Source: 2-12-FULL-35-15 sp036386835
GTDB lineage: Bacteria > Bacteroidota > Bacteroidia > 2-12-FULL-35-15
NCBI GenBank assembly: GCA_036386835.1
Contig: DASVUX010000029.1
Location: 20,566 to 84,565 of the forward strand
Length of the DNA: 64,000 nt
Direction of reading: 5' to 3'
The notes under the pieces are model-generated. The model was not told where the DNA came from. It made no database searches and worked only from the letters and a program-made list of their open reading frames with translations. The position numbers and the translations under genes are program-made. Of this stretch, positions 63,445-64,000 are shown piece by piece; the first letter of the stretch is position 1, and each line of letters begins with the position of its first letter.

Positions 63445-63795
63445 ATGAATAAAGAATTTAAAGTTTACAAGCCAGTTCTTTTTTTCTTTAAAAGCAAAGA
63501 ACCTGCTTTGACGATAGCGGAGAATGGAATTTTATATAATTCGTATTTAGGGAATTTGGGGCTGATTAAATGGTCGCAAATAAAAGAACTTAATTTTTCT
63601 CGAACCAATCCCAAATCCATTAATATTATACTGCATGACTTTGATTCCTTAAAGAACCGATTAACACCATTTAAGCGAAAAATGAGTGAATTGTATTTTA
63701 GTCAAAAGGCAGCGAATATAATAATATTCCAACAGCAAATTAATATCCCACTTGAGCAATTATATGATAAGATTTTATCTTTTAAAAGGGAGTAA
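63445..63795 (+). CDS. Candidate immunity protein 2 (STM3941-like, 116 aa)
   Basis: A 116-aa protein starting four bases after the previous stop. It resembles the STM3941 group of small proteins seen beside Rhs and type VI toxins: LTIAENGILYNSYLGNLGLIKWSQIKELNF (shortened here), then INIILHDFDSLKNR and a final amphipathic helix (IPLEQLYDKILSFKRE). The N-terminal membrane helices found in longer relatives are absent. Strongly A/T-rich, like the gene before it. Immunity against the Rhs tail, or a leftover immunity gene from an earlier tail, are both possible. Confidence 0.6.
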   Translation: MNKEFKVYKPVLFFFKSKEPALTIAENGILYNSYLGNLGLIKWSQIKELNFSRTNPKSINIILHDFDSLKNRLTPFKRKMSELYFSQKAANIIIFQQQINIPLEQLYDKILSFKRE

Positions 63796-63858
63796 TGTAA
63801 GGAGTAATGTTCCGCTCGTGAGCAGGTTCTTTTGCAAGCGAGAGAACTCGCGGAACAT
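63789..63858. repeat. Direct and inverted repeats after the immunity genes
   Basis: GGAGTAATGT occurs twice with 12-base period (63789-63798, 63801-63810), starting inside the last codons of the second immunity gene. It runs into a 9-bp inverted repeat ATGTTCCGC (63807-63815) / GCGGAACAT (63850-63858) with an inner GTTCT/AGAAC pair. Confidence 0.55.
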
Positions 63859-63923
63859 AACGAACTTTTAGGTATGATTTGCGAAGGAATTTTTTGAAAA
63901 TGAATTTTCTTATGAATAGATTT

Positions 63924-63955
63924 AAACACCAGTCATAGCGATTGGTGTTTTTATT
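63924..63955 (+). terminator. Possible terminator at the end of the Rhs cassette
   Basis: Stem AAACACCA/TGGTGTTT with an 11-base loop, followed by TTATTTAG. It is a modest hairpin with a T-rich tail, about 130 bases after the last gene. Confidence 0.45.
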
Positions 63956-64000
63956 TAGATTTACTTCATAGTTCTTTGATAGAAACATTCTAAGTGTTAT

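Noticed and set aside
63807..63858. attC-like integron site
   Set aside because: The arms ATGTTCCGC/GCGGAACAT do not have the GTTRRRY/RYYYAAC ends in the correct orientation, and no integron integrase is seen.
1..64000. CRISPR arrays, IS elements, integrases or phage genes
   Set aside because: No regularly spaced repeats, transposase or integrase motifs, or terminal inverted repeats flanking a gene were seen anywhere in the window.

Overview
The window reads as chromosome of a Bacteroidota bacterium with moderate GC. Four observations support this. It carries type IX secretion (T9SS) genes (porV, porU, a PorP/SprF homologue, gldJ). Several secreted proteins end in T9SS type A sorting domains. 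Promoter-like sites have the Bacteroidota form TTG-N19-TAnnTTTG. Many signal peptides end in a Q just after the cleavage region. A YtxJ-type bacilliredoxin and an MEP-pathway gene (ispF) are present; from memory ispF argues mildly against core Flavobacteriaceae, many of which use mevalonate, but the family cannot be fixed from this window.

Layout. 1-5.9 kb: end of a UbiD-family decarboxylase gene, a phospholipase D/cardiolipin synthase-like gene, an HI0933-type flavoprotein, a membrane SpoIIE-type phosphatase and a PKD-containing T9SS cargo protein. 6-9.5 kb: pdhC, pdhA and cdd on the minus strand. 9.9-13.4 kb: a tight plus-strand operon of two paralogous lipoproteins, a secreted repeat protein, a VTC-type polyphosphate polymerase, a DUF4956 membrane protein and a DUF2490 outer-membrane protein. 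13.4-22.1 kb: ispF, then the T9SS block, with porV-porU leftward and porP/sprF-gldJ rightward from a shared promoter region. 22-33 kb: a helical cytoplasmic protein, a T9SS-exported alpha/beta hydrolase, ung, a tiny lipoprotein, ytxJ, osmC, an outer-membrane protein with lipA, a T9SS-exported M43 metalloprotease, and gap. 33-43.6 kb: a leftward run with lpxH, an M1 peptidase fused to a predicted beta-barrel, a TlpA-like thioredoxin lipoprotein, gatB, a T9SS-exported M1 peptidase, a purine nucleoside phosphorylase and lpxK. 43.7-51.4 kb: a Nif3-like protein, a zinc-ribbon coiled-coil protein, a lipocalin-like protein, a FadL-like porin, a tyrosine-rich lipoprotein, proS, a conserved hypothetical protein and tRNA-Glu(UUC).

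51.9-63.8 kb: the accessory part. A 1428-aa secreted YD/Rhs-like companion, a 134-aa secreted linker protein and a 2124-aa Rhs protein lie just downstream of tRNA-Glu. The Rhs protein carries two DNRLRE domains flanking a SprB-like repeat, an Rhs core and a ~296-aa C-terminal toxin-like tail. Two small AT-rich genes follow and are the candidate immunity genes; the first overlaps the toxin stop codon. This is the best candidate for an undescribed system: a Bacteroidota Rhs polymorphic toxin whose tail is not recognised here and whose export route is unclear, because the toxin occupies the C-terminus where a T9SS signal would sit. The VTC/DUF4956 operon is the second candidate.

Functional links: PorV, PorU, GldJ and PorP/SprF export and anchor the CTD-bearing hydrolase, proteases and PKD protein; LipA makes the lipoyl cofactor carried by the two lipoyl domains of PdhC; LpxH and LpxK both act in lipid A synthesis. 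All function calls come from reading motifs and family resemblance by eye; no search was run.
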